64,000 nucleotides of DNA from Poronia punctata (Eukaryota > Ascomycota > Sordariomycetes > Xylariales > Xylariaceae). The stretch is from positions 1 through 64,000 of the forward strand of contig MU401488.1 of the NCBI GenBank assembly GCA_022579005.1. The letters are read 5' to 3'. Shown in pieces: positions 1 through 12,972 of the stretch. Positions within the stretch are counted from its first letter, which is position 1; the number at the start of each line of letters is the position of its first letter. The translations under genes and the position numbers were made by a program. The notes below the pieces were generated by a model. That model saw nothing but the letters and a program-made list of their open reading frames with translations, made no database searches and was not told the origin of the DNA.

Positions 1-3000
1 TATATACTTTAAAACTTTATTTAGCGCTTAAAAAAAATTATTACTTTATATAATATTAAGTTTTAATAAATTGCTTAAAAAATATACTATTAAGTGCTTA
101 CTAAAGTATAAAAAAGCTTAGTTAAGCTAAGCAAGTAGTATAAAAAATAGTAAGCAGCGTATAATAAAGCTTTTAATTATAATATAATAAATATTAAAAA
201 GCTACTAGCAATAAAAAATTTTTTAACTATAATAAATACTAAAATTATACTAAAGTAAGCTTAAAATAAAAAAATATAACTTTTTTACTACTAAGCTTTT
301 AGTAAATTAATTTTAATGCTTATAAAATATGCTAAAATTTTTAAAAAATATAATTAAAAGTTAAAAAATTAAAAAAAGCTAATATTTTAGCTATTTTTAT
401 AATAGCAATTTTAAATAACTTTAAAAAAGTAAAAGCACTTTAAGCAAAATTAAGTACTAAAAACGCTTTTAGTAGCAAAAGCAAGTTTTGCTTATATTTT
501 TTTAAAAATAAAAAAAGCTATTATTTATAATTACTATATAAGTACGCTTACTTTTAGCTTACTATTATTAAATTTATAAGCTTTAAAAGTTTTTAAATAA
601 ATAATAAGCATATTAAAAAAATTAAAAAGCGCTACTTATAAGCTAAGTAAAATAAACTTTAATAAAAAATTATAAAAAAAAGTAAACAATATTATTAAAA
701 CTTATAAGCTTTAAAAAAAAAAAAATAAGCAAAAAGTTTTTAGCTAAAGTAAGTATTTATTTAAAAATTAAATTTATATAATAATTAATTTAGTAAGCTT
801 TAGTATTAAAGCTAAAAACTTTGCTATATTTATAATATTTAAACAACTTTAATATATACTAGTAAATAGCATAGTGCTAAATAATTATAAAGCAGTTTAC
901 TTAGTTAATAAACTAGATTTATTAAATAAAAAAAGCTTTTAAGCTATATTTAATAGTAATATTTTATTTAATATTATAAGCTTTTTAATAATTAAAAAAA
1001 GTTAATAAATAATTTAAAAAATAATAAATAAAATTATAAGTTTTTATATAAAAAACTTAGTTTTAAAAAATATAAACGTAGTTAAAAGTTTTTATATTAA
1101 TATTATTTTAAAAGCTTAATTTTAGCAAAAGAAAATTTAGTATTATAGTTTTAATTGTTTGCTTTAATATAAATTAATTAAGTATAATACTATACTTAAA
1201 ATGCTTATATATTATTATAACCTAGTTTTTTTTAAATATAAGCTTTAATTTTTTTACTTTAATAATTACTTAGTAAACTTTATAATATTTTTTAATATTT
1301 TATTTAGTATTATAAAAATTATAATAGCTACTATAAAAAAAATATTAATTTTTTAAAAACTTACTATAACTATAAACTAATTTAAAAAAATTATAGTACT
1401 TAAAAGTAAAATATTTAAGTTTAAAAGCTTTATAAGCTTTAGCTAATAAGGTATAAAATGTTAAAATTTAAAAAACGCTTTATATTAAGTATAATAGCTA
1501 TATTACTACTTATATAACTAAAGTAATATTTTGCTAAACTTTAAAGCGTTATATAAGTTAGCTATTTTAAAAGATTTATTAAAATTTATTTAACTATAAA
1601 AAAAGCTATAATAAATTTATATAAATATTAGTTTTAAAAAATAAATATAGCAAAATATTTTAAGCTTTTTTACTATAAAAAAAAAGCTTAAAACTAGTAC
1701 TTAAAAAGCTTATTAGTTTTAAAAAGTAAATAAAACGCTAATTTAAACTTTTTTTTTGCTTTTTTTGCTATAATAATAAAAAAGCAATTATTGCTATAAA
1801 AAAAAAACTAAGTATAAAAAGTAATATAAAAAAAAAAAATTATAATAAAAACTTTACTTATATATATTAAAAAACTAATAAAAGCAAATAAATAAGCTAA
1901 ATAATAAATTATATACAAGTTAACTACTATAATAAATAAAGCATATTTACTTACTAAACTATAGCTAAAAATAGTTTAAATAGTAATATAGTTATATAAC
2001 TAAAGTTTTTTAAAAGCTTATAATTTTTATAGCTTATTTAAAAAGCTTTATATATAGTTTATATACTATTTTTATTAATATATATTAAAAGTAAAAAAAA
2101 TATTAATAAGTAATTTTAAATTAAACTAATTAAAAATAATAGTATATAAATATAAATATTATTTATTAAAGCAAGATTTTTTTATAAGTTATTAAAAACA
2201 AGTATTTAAAATAAAACTTTAAGCATATATAAAATATATAGTAAAGTATATAATAACTAACTTATATTAAATTTAAATACTTATAATAAAGTAAATAATT
2301 ATATTTAAAAATATAAAGTTTAATAAAATATAATTTTATAATTTAAAAAAAACTTATAAGCATATTAGTTAAAAAATAATATAATATAAATTTATTAAAA
2401 TTAAACTAATACTAATATTATTTTTTAATAAACTTTTAAATAATAAAACTAAAAATATTTTAAGTTATAAAATATTATTTAATATGCTACTAGTAATAAA
2501 AAAAATTAAAAGTGCACTTAAACTAATTAAAAGCTTAAATAGCTTTTTATAAGCTTATAAGTTAAAAGTAAATATAGTATAAAAATAAGTAAAGCTACTA
2601 AAAAACTTATAATATTAATAATAAAAACTTATAACTTTTAAAAATATACTAAAGCTTTTTAAGTAAAAAAAACAATATAACTAAAAACTTAAATAATAAA
2701 GTAATATACTAGTAATATTTAAAAAAAATATATAAAATATAAAATAAAAACTATAAAAATTAAGTATACTAAAAAAAACGCTATAAGCTAATATTAATAA
2801 GTAGCTTAAATAAAAAATAGCTACTTTAAAGCATTTAAGCTTATAAAGTAATAAAGTAAAGTATTAAAATATAATTTTAAATACTTAACTATATTTAATA
2901 ACAAAAAAAAAAGCTTTAAAGTATTAAAAAAACTTTTATAATGCTTTAAAGTACTTTAATACTTTTAATATATAATTTTAAAAAAAGCAAAATAAAGCTT

Positions 3001-6000
3001 TTAAAAAAAAAGCATAAAGCTTAAATGTTTTTAATATAAAAAAGCTAAAAATAAAAAAAAAATATACTTAGCAAAAACTTTTAAAATAAGTTAAAAAAAA
3101 TAAAAAACTTTATAAATTTTTATTTTATAACAAAGCTAAAAAAAGCAATTAGTATATATTTATAATACTTATATATAGTAAAAATATAATTATAATATTA
3201 AATAATAATAATAAGTATTAAAATTTTTTTTTAAAAATATCTTTTTTAAATTAATTAAAAATAATTTATTAAAAAAATTAAAAATATAAAACTTTATACG
3301 CTATGTTTATAGTAGTAATAAAGCAAATAAAAGCAAAATGTTTAAATGCTTTTTTAAAAAAGAAAATTTACTAAAATAACCTAATAAAGCTAGAACTTAA
3401 GCATTAAAAAAACTTTATAATATATTTACTAAAAAAGTATTTTAAAAAAAGCATAAAAGAAAAGCTAAATTAAATGCTTATACTTAATATTATAAAATAT
3501 ATTTTATATAAAAATATAATAAGTAAGCTATTATTATTAAAATAAATATTTGCTTATAAGTTTAATAAAAAAAGATATTTTATAAACTATAAAGCTAAAC
3601 TAATAATAAAAAAAAATTAATAAATAACTAATACTTTTTAGTTAACTTATATAGCTATTTTTATTATTTTAACTTTTTAACTAATTATAGCAATAGTAGC
3701 TTATTTTAGTTTTAAATATAAATAATATAATATTAAAAGCATATTTTTTAATATAAGTAAAAAAAATAAAAAGCTAGTAGTATATAATATACTTAATAAT
3801 ATAAAAAAGCATTTTAATAAAGTTATACTACTTTTAAAAGTATTATATAGTTTAAAAAACTTGCTTTTTTTTTAATATAAAAAATTTTTAAGCACGCTAA
3901 TAAAACTTAGTTTTATATTTTTTAAAAAAAAACTATATTTATTTTATAGCAAAAACTGCTAAATACTAGTAGTTTTTTATATAAACAATTCTTTAGTACT
4001 ATACTTAAAGTTTTATAAAGTATAAGCGTTTTAAGTAACTTAAGGTATTAAATAAATATATAAAATTAAAAACTAAAAAAACATTATATAGTTTTTTAAA
4101 ATTAAAGTAGTAAAAAATTAAAAAAAAAAAAACTATTTTTTTGCTATATAACTAATATATTAAAAAAATAGCTAAGCATTATAATTTAGCTAACAAAAGC
4201 TAAATACTATATATACTATTATTTTATAAAAAACTAAAAAAATTTAAAAGTATAATAATAAAAGCGCAAATTAAAGCGTATTAAAAGCGTATAAAATTAA
4301 TTATATATATAGCAATTATAATAAAAGCAAATATATTATATACTATATTATTTTTATTAAAGTTTTTAACTAATTTAAGTTTAAAGTATTTAGTTATAGT
4401 AAATTAAGTTATTAAATATTTATACTATATTAAAAAGCTAAAAATAGTAATAAATTATTTTTTTAATAGCTTATAAGCACTAGTAATAGTAAAAAATACG
4501 TTTTTTGCTAATAATTTAAAAATATAGCAATTTTTTTATAAATACTTAATAAGTTTATAAAAAAGCTTAATTATTTAGAAAGCATATTAATAAAATATAA
4601 TTTTTATTTTTACTATAAAAATAAAGTTAATAGTTTTAAAATTAATAAGTAAAAAAACTATAACGCTAAAGCATTTAATACCTAATATAAAGCTTAATTT
4701 TAACTAAAACTAAAAAATTTATTTTAATAATATATAAGTAATTTACTTAGTAATAAAAAATAAAAAACACATTAGTACTTAATTAAAATATATTAATATA
4801 TAAAACATATAAATATATAAGCAATATTAAAAAAGCTTATTTAAAATTAAGTATATAATAATAGCTAATATACTAGCTAATAAACTTATTAAAAACTTAT
4901 TTTAAAAAGCGTTTAAATATTTTAAATTACTATTAAACTTATAATAAATTTTAATACTATTACTTAAAATAAAAAATTAACTTTAAAAAGTAGCAAAGCA
5001 TTATATTTTAATTAAAAAAAAGCGTAAGCATTAAAAGTTTATTATAAAACTTTAATATTTATATTTAAACTAGCTAAGCAAAACTACTTAAAAAATAATA
5101 AATAATAAATAAGCATAAAATAAAACTAATTTAATTTTTTTTAAAAGCTTTTTTGTTTTTTATTTTTTTTTTTACTTTTTTTGCTTAAGCATTAGTAGCA
5201 TGCTGTTAATTTTAATTATTATAAGCTTTATAAGCACTATAACTATTATTACGTACTTTTTGCTAAAAAGTGCTAGGACTTTAAAAACTAATAATAGTAT
5301 TTTAAGCTAAAATAAGCTTTTTATTGTTTACTATAAGCTTATTAAGCTTTACATTTTTAACTTTATAACTTTTTAGCTTAAATATTTAAAATATAATATT
5401 TTATATTTTTTTTAAAAACACTTGCTACTAAACATTTTTTTTAAAATAAAAGTAAATAATATGCTAGTAAAAATTGCTATAATAACTATTTAAAGTATTA
5501 ATATACTTATATAACTTTTTTACTTTTTAAAATAAAGTTAAATGCTTATAAGCATTAAAAATAAAAGTAAAATATTTACTTAATTTTTAGTAGTTGCTTT
5601 TATTTGAAGTATTTTAAATAAAGCGTTAATATATAATATAATTTAATTAAAAAGTAAGCAATAAGCTTAGCTAGTAGTATAACGTAAGCAAAAATAGTAA
5701 TTTAAGTTAGCTATATTATAATAACTAATTTTAAAAAATAAATAAACAAAATTGCATATTATAGCTAAAAAATAATTAGTATATAAAATATTTTAATAAG
5801 TACTTAGTTATAATTTAAATATAACCTTTTGCTTTTTTTTATAAATAAAAAAAGTAAGCGTTTTAAAAATAGCTTTATTAGCACGCAAAAGCTAATTTAA
5901 AGTATATAGCCTTATATAATTATAATATAAAATATAATTTTTATTTATATTAAACTTGCTAAACTAAATATTATTATTGCTATTATTATTGCTTTTTTTA

Positions 6001-8450
6001 TTAAAACTAAAGCTAATAAAAATAAAAATATTTAAATTAAAGCTAGCAAAAGCAAAAGTATTAAAAATAGTTTATAAAACTTATAGCTATTTATTAAGCA
6101 CTAAATTTAAACTAGCATTAAATAATACATTTAAACATTGCTTTAATGCTTACTTTTTTTTTACTAAGCTAAAAACGCATAATAAAACAATATATGTAAA
6201 AAAGAAAAACTTTAAAAAAAAACCTTAACTAAAAATAAAAAAACTGCGCTTAAAAGCTTTTTATAGCCTTTAAGCAATAGCTTTTTTTTTTAGTATAAAA
6301 AAAACCTTTTAATAAAATAAGCAACTATATAGTAAAAATAAATTAATATAATTAAATAAAAAAGCAAGCATTATAATAAATTAAAAATACTTTAACTTAC
6401 TATATAAAACTTTTATAATAGTTTTTACTATAAAAATAAATATAAAGTAAAAAACGTACTTTTAATTAAAAAATATAATAAGTTATAGCTTAAAATGCTA
6501 ACTAAAGCAAAAAACGTACTTTTTTTACGCGCTAAAGCTTTTTATTGCTTTTTAAAGCTAATTAAAAAGTTTATAGTACTAGCAGTTTATTTAGCTATAC
6601 TAGTACAGCAAAAGAATTAATAACTAAATTAAGTACTATAAAAAATATTGCAGCAAAAATAAAAAAAGCATTTATAATATTTTTAAGTTGCTTGCTAGCA
6701 ATTTATACTTTAAGCAAAAATATAAAAATATTTATAATATATTTAAGTTATTTACTAATAACTAATACTTTAAGTAAAAGCATAAAAGTACTTATAATAT
6801 TATTTAGTTACTTGCTAGCAATATTTTTATTTGCAATATTTTTAAGCTGCTTACTAGCAGCTTTTTTTATATTATCTTGCTAACGTTAATAAATATAATA
6901 TATTATAAAATTATTTTTACTTAATAAATTAAATAGTAAAAAAATAAATAACTAAGCTAAATGCTTTATTTATTATTAATAATGTTTATAAGCATAAGCA
7001 GCGTTTAAATAAGCGCTAGCTTTACTTATAAGCACTTTATTAAAAGCAACCTTTGTTGCTAACAAAAGTATAAAAAAAGTAAAAAAAAAGGTAATTTTTA
7101 TAATAAACTATAATAGCAAAAATATAAAAAATAACTATAAGTAATTTAATAGCTTATTTAAGCGCTATAACTTTTTTATAAGCATTAGCGTTATTGTTAG
7201 CATGCTTATTTTTTAATACTTGCTTTGCAAAGCTTTTTTTATAATATAACTAGTTTTACTTTTTTTTAAATAGTAAGCTAAAAACTATATTAAATATAAG
7301 TATAAAATGCTTTAATAAAAGCAAACTTATAATTAAAATAAGTTAAATAAGCATTATAAGTAATATAAAAAAGCTTATAAGCATACTAGCTTTATTTTTT
7401 TTATAATAAAGTATTATAAAAGCTAAGTTATGCTTACTTATGCTATAAAAGTTTTTTATATAAGCTTAAGCTAAAAAGGCAGCAAGATTTTTTATATTAA
7501 AGTTTATATTTATATACTTAGCTATAGCTTAAAACTTTTTTTTTAACTAATAAATTATTTATATACTAAAAATAAGTTTAAATTTTATATTATATACTAT
7601 AAAACAGCGTAGCAAGCATTAAACAAAAAAAAAATGCGCGCATTACTTACTTTATAATTAAAAAGCATAACAACGTTTTAAATACTTTAAAAATTAATTA
7701 AAAACTAATACTTATACGCTAGAAAGTAGTAATAAGTATATAAAATAAAAAAATATAAAAGCAAAAATATAAAAAAAAAAAAGTTAAAAAATTTAAAAAA
7801 ATATTTAAGCTTATAAAGGTATTAGCGTAAACAAAGTAAATAAATAGCAAATATAACTAAACATTATAATATAATATAAAATACTTAAAAGTACTTAGTT
7901 TAAATATAAGTATATTTAACATATTTATAAGCTTATATAAATAATAAAGTACTAAAGTATTTAATTACTTTAACTTATTTTAACTATTATATATTATAAC
8001 GCATTTTTAAATATATACTTATATTTAAAAAAAACTTAAAAATTACTAGCATTTATATAATTATTAGCACTTTATAATTATTATAACATATTTTAAATAT
8101 ATAAACGTATTTAAAAATTAGTTTATATACGCTAATACTATTATTTTATTTATAACAATTTTTTTTTATTTACTTATATTATCTTGCTAGTTAATATTTA
8201 AAGCTGTTTATAATAGTTAGCTTTAAATAAAAGGTATATAACAAATAAAGCATATAACTTAAATTTAAAAATATTAAAAATACTTTAAGTAACTAAGTAT
8301 ATAGTAACTTTATTTTAAATAAAATAAAATACGCTATATATATTTTAAACTATTATATAATATATACTTATACCTAAAAGGTACTAAAAATATATAAAGC
8401 ACCTTAAACCTAGTTAAATACTTTTATAAATTATAGTTAATTACATTACT
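1..8450. repeat. AT-rich, gene-free block (RIP-like degenerate repeats)
   Basis: Almost pure A/T sequence with scattered GC dinucleotides. All frames are broken, apart from two short low-complexity open frames (5,977-6,228 and 6,692-6,883) made of Leu/Ile/Lys/Phe codons that I do not consider genes. The surviving C residues sit nearly always after A or G and mostly before T (ACT, GCT). TC, CC, GA and GG are close to absent over long stretches. This fits massive C-to-T conversion on both strands, as RIP produces in ascomycete transposon clusters. No transposase or reverse transcriptase motif is readable, so the original elements cannot be named. The block runs off the left edge and ends abruptly near 8,450. 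Confidence 0.85.
6661..6840. repeat. 60-bp tandem repeat, about three copies
   Basis: Three consecutive 60-bp units (6,661-6,720, 6,721-6,780, 6,781-6,840) align without gaps over most of their length. Shared blocks include TTTATAATAT, an AAGTT-type core and CTAGCAAT or its mutated forms. The third unit diverges in its last 20 bases, and a degraded partial copy may follow. The repeat is open in one frame and encodes a hydrophobic Leu/Ile-rich repeat, which I take as a by-product of composition. Confidence 0.6.
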
Positions 8451-10142
8451 TTCTTAAGCGTATAGTTCTACTTTTAATGCTCTGCACCTATCCTAATCCA
8501 CTCTGTTCGCTGCACCTCATCGTCGGAGTAATTATGTAAAGTTGGGCGGGCGGGCGGGCGGTCTCGGCAATGATTTCTGGTACGAGTACAGAGTCACGAG
8601 ACATTGACGACGTCCCCAATCTTCCCGGCCCCGACAACCAAGAGAGAGGAAGAGGAGTAGGTAACAAAGAGGACTGTTAAAGTTGTTTTGTAAAGCGACA
8701 GTCAACCTATTGGTAGGTAGGTAAATCAATCTCAATATTCCGGGTATTTTGTGGTGGTAGTAAAGTGAACTTGCTTCGCATCCCAATGCCGGGTTGGGTA
8801 CCAGGTACGCAAGCTAGCCTAGAAAGCAAACAAAAGGCAGAAGAGAAGAGAGGGGACAGGATAGGACAAAACGAAGAATTTGATTGAGAGCAAAGGTACC
8901 TCAGGTGTTTAGATGGACAGTTATCCCTCACCCATTTTCCTTATATTTCTGGCTTTCTTTATTTCTGAAATTTTGAGGGGCTCTGTTCCTGAAGTTGGGT
9001 GTCCTTGCTCTGCCCTACTGTTTCACATTGTGCCCGCTCGTCTATGCTGCTGGAGCGACATATAAGTTGGAAATGCAACATGACGCTTACCTTCCAAACT
9101 CCGGGACAGGCGATAAAAACCATCTCAGCCTTTACGGACAAAGCTTGTGATATCAAGAACTCGAAACGAGAGCCTGGTGCTGACTCCCGGGTCATCGCGG
9201 TGGGATATGGTGAGATCGGTCTGTCTCCCAACTTTTCATGGTGGAGATGCCGTATGTGTCCACCTGCTATAAATGGAGCACGTGGGTTGATAATTACCGC
9301 ACATGTTGGAAAAATGCTTACCCTGGGGCGGATATTATGTGAGAGCTGTTTTGTCAAGATAGCCTTTCAAACTGAGTAGTAGGATTTATTTCGGCTACGT
9401 TGACGATATTCGGTGATAGCGACGCATGCATTCTTATTAACTTGTTCTTTCGGTTTCGGGTAAAGTCAACGGGTTGGCCTGTGCAGAAGGATCAGACGGT
9501 AGACCTTCCCTTTTGGTGCATTCGCGATTTCATGCCCCCCACCCCTTTATGTTTCCTAGGTTAGCAACCTTTTCCACCTTCCTTCTATCAGATAATCAAT
9601 CGCTCCTGTCTAGACGTCTAGACTGTTCGCAATTTTCCAACAGAGACGGCTTAATTCCCACCTTCATGTCCAGACCGCATGTAACGTTCTCTTAAGCACC
9701 ATGGTATCGCCAACACCGCTTCCTGTCGGGTTTCAGGACCTCGAGGCTCTCAGGAGTCAGGCATGTGCCCCCTTAGCACTAGTAGAGATATCCACGGAGC
9801 CAGAGCTGAATATGGGAGCTCGAGAACATGATGGTTATTTTAAGCTTGAACGCATTTTTGAGCTTCTGAATGGGGGATTCTTAATTTGACCGACTCCCTG
9901 GCAAGACTAATAAGCGTGCCCACTTGATAGGCTGCCTTGACTGGTTCCACTGTAGTTGCAACGACACATGGTAACTTCCTACCGATATCGTAGACCTCTT
10001 GAGTGTTTTGGGCTGTTTTGTATGCAGTTTTCAATCTGGAAAAGGTCAATGGATGACCTCGCCATGCGCAGGACCGGCTTTGTAGCCTGTTGGTAAGGCA
10101 AAATGGTTGAGTCTGGACGAGCGACTGAGGCCCATCGATGGG

Positions 10143-10151
10143 TGTATAAAG
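10143..10151 (+). promoter_or_regulatory. TATA-like element upstream of CBM18 gene
   Basis: GTATAAAGA lies about 190 bp before the start codon at 10,338. It is followed by a pyrimidine-rich stretch (CCCTCCCCC, then CTTTTCCATCTC) typical of transcription start regions in filamentous fungi. The assignment to this gene rests on spacing and orientation only. Confidence 0.4.
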
Positions 10152-10232
10152 AGCTGTGCTGATCCCTCCCCCAAACAGCTTTTCCATCTCTGCATCACCA
10201 TCACAGACCATCTCGTCGCTCATACACTCCTT

Positions 10233-10282
10233 CCTTAGCAGACTGCGACTCCTTAGCAGACTGTCACTCCTTAGTAGTCACT
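10233..10282 (+). repeat. Triple direct repeat in the 5' leader
   Basis: Two 18-bp units (10,233-10,250 and 10,251-10,268), each starting CCTTAGCAGACTG, differ at two positions. A shortened third unit (10,269-10,282) starts CCTTAGTAG. They lie 56-105 bp before the CBM18 start codon and are probably transcribed as 5' UTR. Confidence 0.7.
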
Positions 10283-10337
10283 CCTTTTTTGACACTTTAC
10301 ATTCCCTTGACGACATCACGTCCCCAAACCAATCACT

Positions 10338-11101
10338 ATGCAGAAATCCATTCTCTTCTTCCTCGGCGCCCTCGCCACGACTGTTGCTGCTCTCCCCCAG
10401 CACACTGTCGGCAGCCTCCTGTATTCCCGGGAGGGAGAGTGCTCCAGCGCGGCTCAATGCCCCGCTGGATACTGCTGCTCCCAGTACGGCTACTGCGGTA
10501 CCGGCACTGAATACTGCGGCGGCGGTGGCGGCGGTGGTGGTGGCGGCGGCGATAACAGCGGCGGAAGCTACCCCGGTCTCGACGATGTTCAGAGCCGTAA
10601 CGCCGCCGCCGCCATTGGTGAGGTCAAGGCCGAGGGTCTCAACCGACAGGCTTGTCTTGCCGTCATCAGCACCGCCCTTCAGGAGTCCACTCTGCACATC
10701 TATGCCAACCCCGCTGTTCCCGAGTCTCTGAACTATCCCCATGATCTCGAAGGCGGAGACCAAGATAGCGTTGGTAAGTTTTTATCCCCCCCCTATACAT
10801 CGATCGAAGCCGTCGGTCACGAAGAGAGAGAGAAAGAGAGCATACGTACTAATATGTCCTTTTTTCTTTTGCAATAGGCATGTTCCAGCAACGACCTGAG
10901 TGGTACCCGGATATTGCAAAGGACATGTCCGCTGCTGGCAGCACCGCCCAGTTCCTGGCCGCCATGGTTGCCATCCCCGGATGGCAAACCATGGAGATTT
11001 CGGCCCTCGACCAAGCTGTGCAAAAGGCCGAGGCCGGAAATCTCTATGCTCAACGCATCCCCCTTGCCACCCAAGTCTGCGATGCTGCTGGAGGCTGGTA
11101 A
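10338..11101 (+). CDS. Secreted CBM18 protein with bacterial-type cell-wall hydrolase-like domain
   Basis: Two exons, 10,338-10,773 and 10,878-11,101, with a 104-nt GTAAGT..TAG intron, give 219 aa. Residues 1 to about 20 form a signal peptide. C35-C60 make a hevein/CBM18-type chitin-binding motif (six Cys, with the CCSQYGYCG core). A glycine-rich linker follows, and then a domain of about 140 residues. That domain carries ALQES (Glu116), DQDSVGMFQQRPEWYP across the splice junction, and a PGWQTM block with an AVQKA helix. These blocks match a module I know from actinobacterial secreted and phage-type cell-wall hydrolases (ALQESGLR, DSLGLFQQRP, PGW/AVQRS). A lysozyme-like fold with Glu116 as catalytic acid is inferred. 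The likely role is an extracellular protein acting on bacterial peptidoglycan or chitin. The domain calls rest on motif recall, without a search. Confidence 0.85.
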
Positions 11102-12972
11102 AAGCTTTTTTTCTCTTTTGCTTCCCGCCCCTGCACCTTGGTGTAGCATGCTTGTATATAGCAAACTCTTCGTTTCTACATGATCTTTATGATCCCCCTT
11201 TTTTTGTTTTCTTCTTCTTGTCTATATTTTTTGTCAGAGACCCGGACGCTGTTTTGGGGGGAGGGGGGAGAAAAAAGAGCACCATGATGTCGACGTCGTG
11301 GTGCCTTTCCGGCCATGTATATAAAAAATTGGAGGTTGTCAGCCATACCATAGCTAGAGACGTCTAGGAAATGAATGGATATTGAGACCTAAACTCTATC
11401 TACCTACTCCCTTTGAACACGTTTGCTTTTTGCTAGGCTTCCTCTCTCACTCTGTGGTCAAAACCCCTGAGAATACCCTCAATGTGATGGAAGAGAGATT
11501 ATCAGGGGGAAACGGTGTAGGGAGGCTTCGAACCTGCTTAAAGACTGCTGCACGTGTTGGGTTTATAACGACTACCTACCGTACTTGAGTGTAGGAGCGC
11601 TGTTCCATCTCTGCATGATGGCAGGATAGGTAGGTATAGACCGAACAATGTTTGCGAAAGATATCATCCTGCTCCTTGACTTGACGTCCCCTTTTTAGCT
11701 CTTGCAGACTAACTAATGGATCCACTCGACGGTAGCCAATTAGTTTAGTTTGGAAATCCTTGGGTTAAGAAATATTCATGGTTCATCCCTAGTGTTGGTC
11801 CTCCTTGGGATAATACCTAACCTAATGTAAATATCCACGTGCATGTGCAATGAGGGAGAAATGGTCGGCAATACGGGGGGGCGTTTGTTTATCTCTATCT
11901 TAGTAGATATTAGGTTTAATTAATTACCTCTTCCCCTACTAAAAGGGATCGACATTCTTTTAGCTACAATTCCAACAACCAACCCAATCATCAGTAGCGT
12001 TACCACCTAGTCGGGTCAGTTAATACCTAGACTAATTGGCCATCGTATGGAAGAAGAAATGCCTGCCCGGATTAGATTAGATCGTGCTTGCTTGCGGAGT
12101 GCGGAGGCCGACAATGGTTATAGATCTGCGATACCATAGTATTATCGATACTTAACCTTATCTGTAGGTTAGGTAGCCACTTTTGGAAAAGCCAATGGCA
12201 CCATCTCTGTTTGATGTGTGATGCTATCTATATACGACGAGTACTGTTGATGCCAAAAAAGATGTGCTTTCTTGTTTTGACAACCTTGGATAGGTAGATC
12301 AAATTTCCTTCTCATCATACTTGGGGATTTACCCTACACCCCCCCCCAAAAAAAAACATATTACCACCATCTGTCCCATGTCAGCCATTCCCCCCTTTCG
12401 AGCTATCTGGTAGGCAAGCAAGCCAAAGGATGCCTTCCTTCCTTCCTGATCTTTACTATCGAGGGCAAGAACAGGCAGATATGAGAAGCGTAGACTAAGA
12501 ATACGCGCCTCGGCCGGGTTTCTTTTTTTCTTTTTCTTCTTTTCTTCCCCGCCAAAAGAGATAAGGCCCGGGAAACCATGAAATGTCTAGAAGGACCAGC
12601 GGATGGAGAATGGTCCGGTAGGTACTGTACCGCGAACCAGAGCGGGCGGATTCGAAGGCACTCGAAGCCGACCTAACCTAACCTAACCCGTTACCGAAAG
12701 TAGTAGGCAATTTGACAAACGTCGGCTAGATTATTCCAAAAACTTATGTAATTCAAGCTTGTTTGTTGTACCTTGGCAAATTGACTTTAGCTACTTACTT
12801 ATTATGCTTTATGATTTCCCCCAAAGTTGCAGCCACTTATAAGTTAGGTTAGGTTAGGTTTACCTATTTCCATGAAGTCTACGTATGCTATATATAAAAG
12901 AAACACCCCTCATCCCCAACATTCCCAATCAAACTAGGTACCTATCTCACACTTTAAAAAAAAAAAACCCCT
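11102..12972. other. Intergenic region between convergent CBM18 and MFS genes
   Basis: No gene is supported. It contains short runs of the dispersed motifs CCTAACCTAACC (about 12,673-12,690) and GTTAGGTTAGGTT (about 12,843-12,860), and a C/A homopolymer at about 12,339-12,356. The 3' UTRs of both flanking genes must lie here. Confidence 0.5.

Larger units (their letters stand above)
8451..10337. other. Intergenic region between AT-rich block and CBM18 gene
   Basis: Base composition is normal from about 8,450 on. Overlapping open frames on both strands around 8,960-9,380 show no family resemblance and lack a convincing coding pattern. I support no gene here. The only readable elements are a TATA-like site and a short leader repeat near the right end, listed separately. 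Confidence 0.5.

Noticed and set aside
5977..6228. Open frame of 83 codons in the AT-rich block
   Set aside because: The product is only Leu/Lys/Phe/Ile-rich, as expected from A/T-only codons, with no start context and no motif.
8959..9379. Overlapping long frames on both strands
   Set aside because: Neither strand shows a domain, a signal peptide or continued frames through introns. Overlap on opposite strands in balanced DNA is common by chance.
11500..11560. TTCGAACC-type box resembling a tRNA B box on the minus strand
   Set aside because: The T-arm stem does not pair, and no D-arm or acceptor stem can be formed around it.
12666..12860. CCTAACC / GGTTAGG runs as possible internal telomere repeats
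   Set aside because: The unit is TTAGGT rather than the ascomycete TTAGGG, copies are few, and the same words occur throughout the intergenic DNA.
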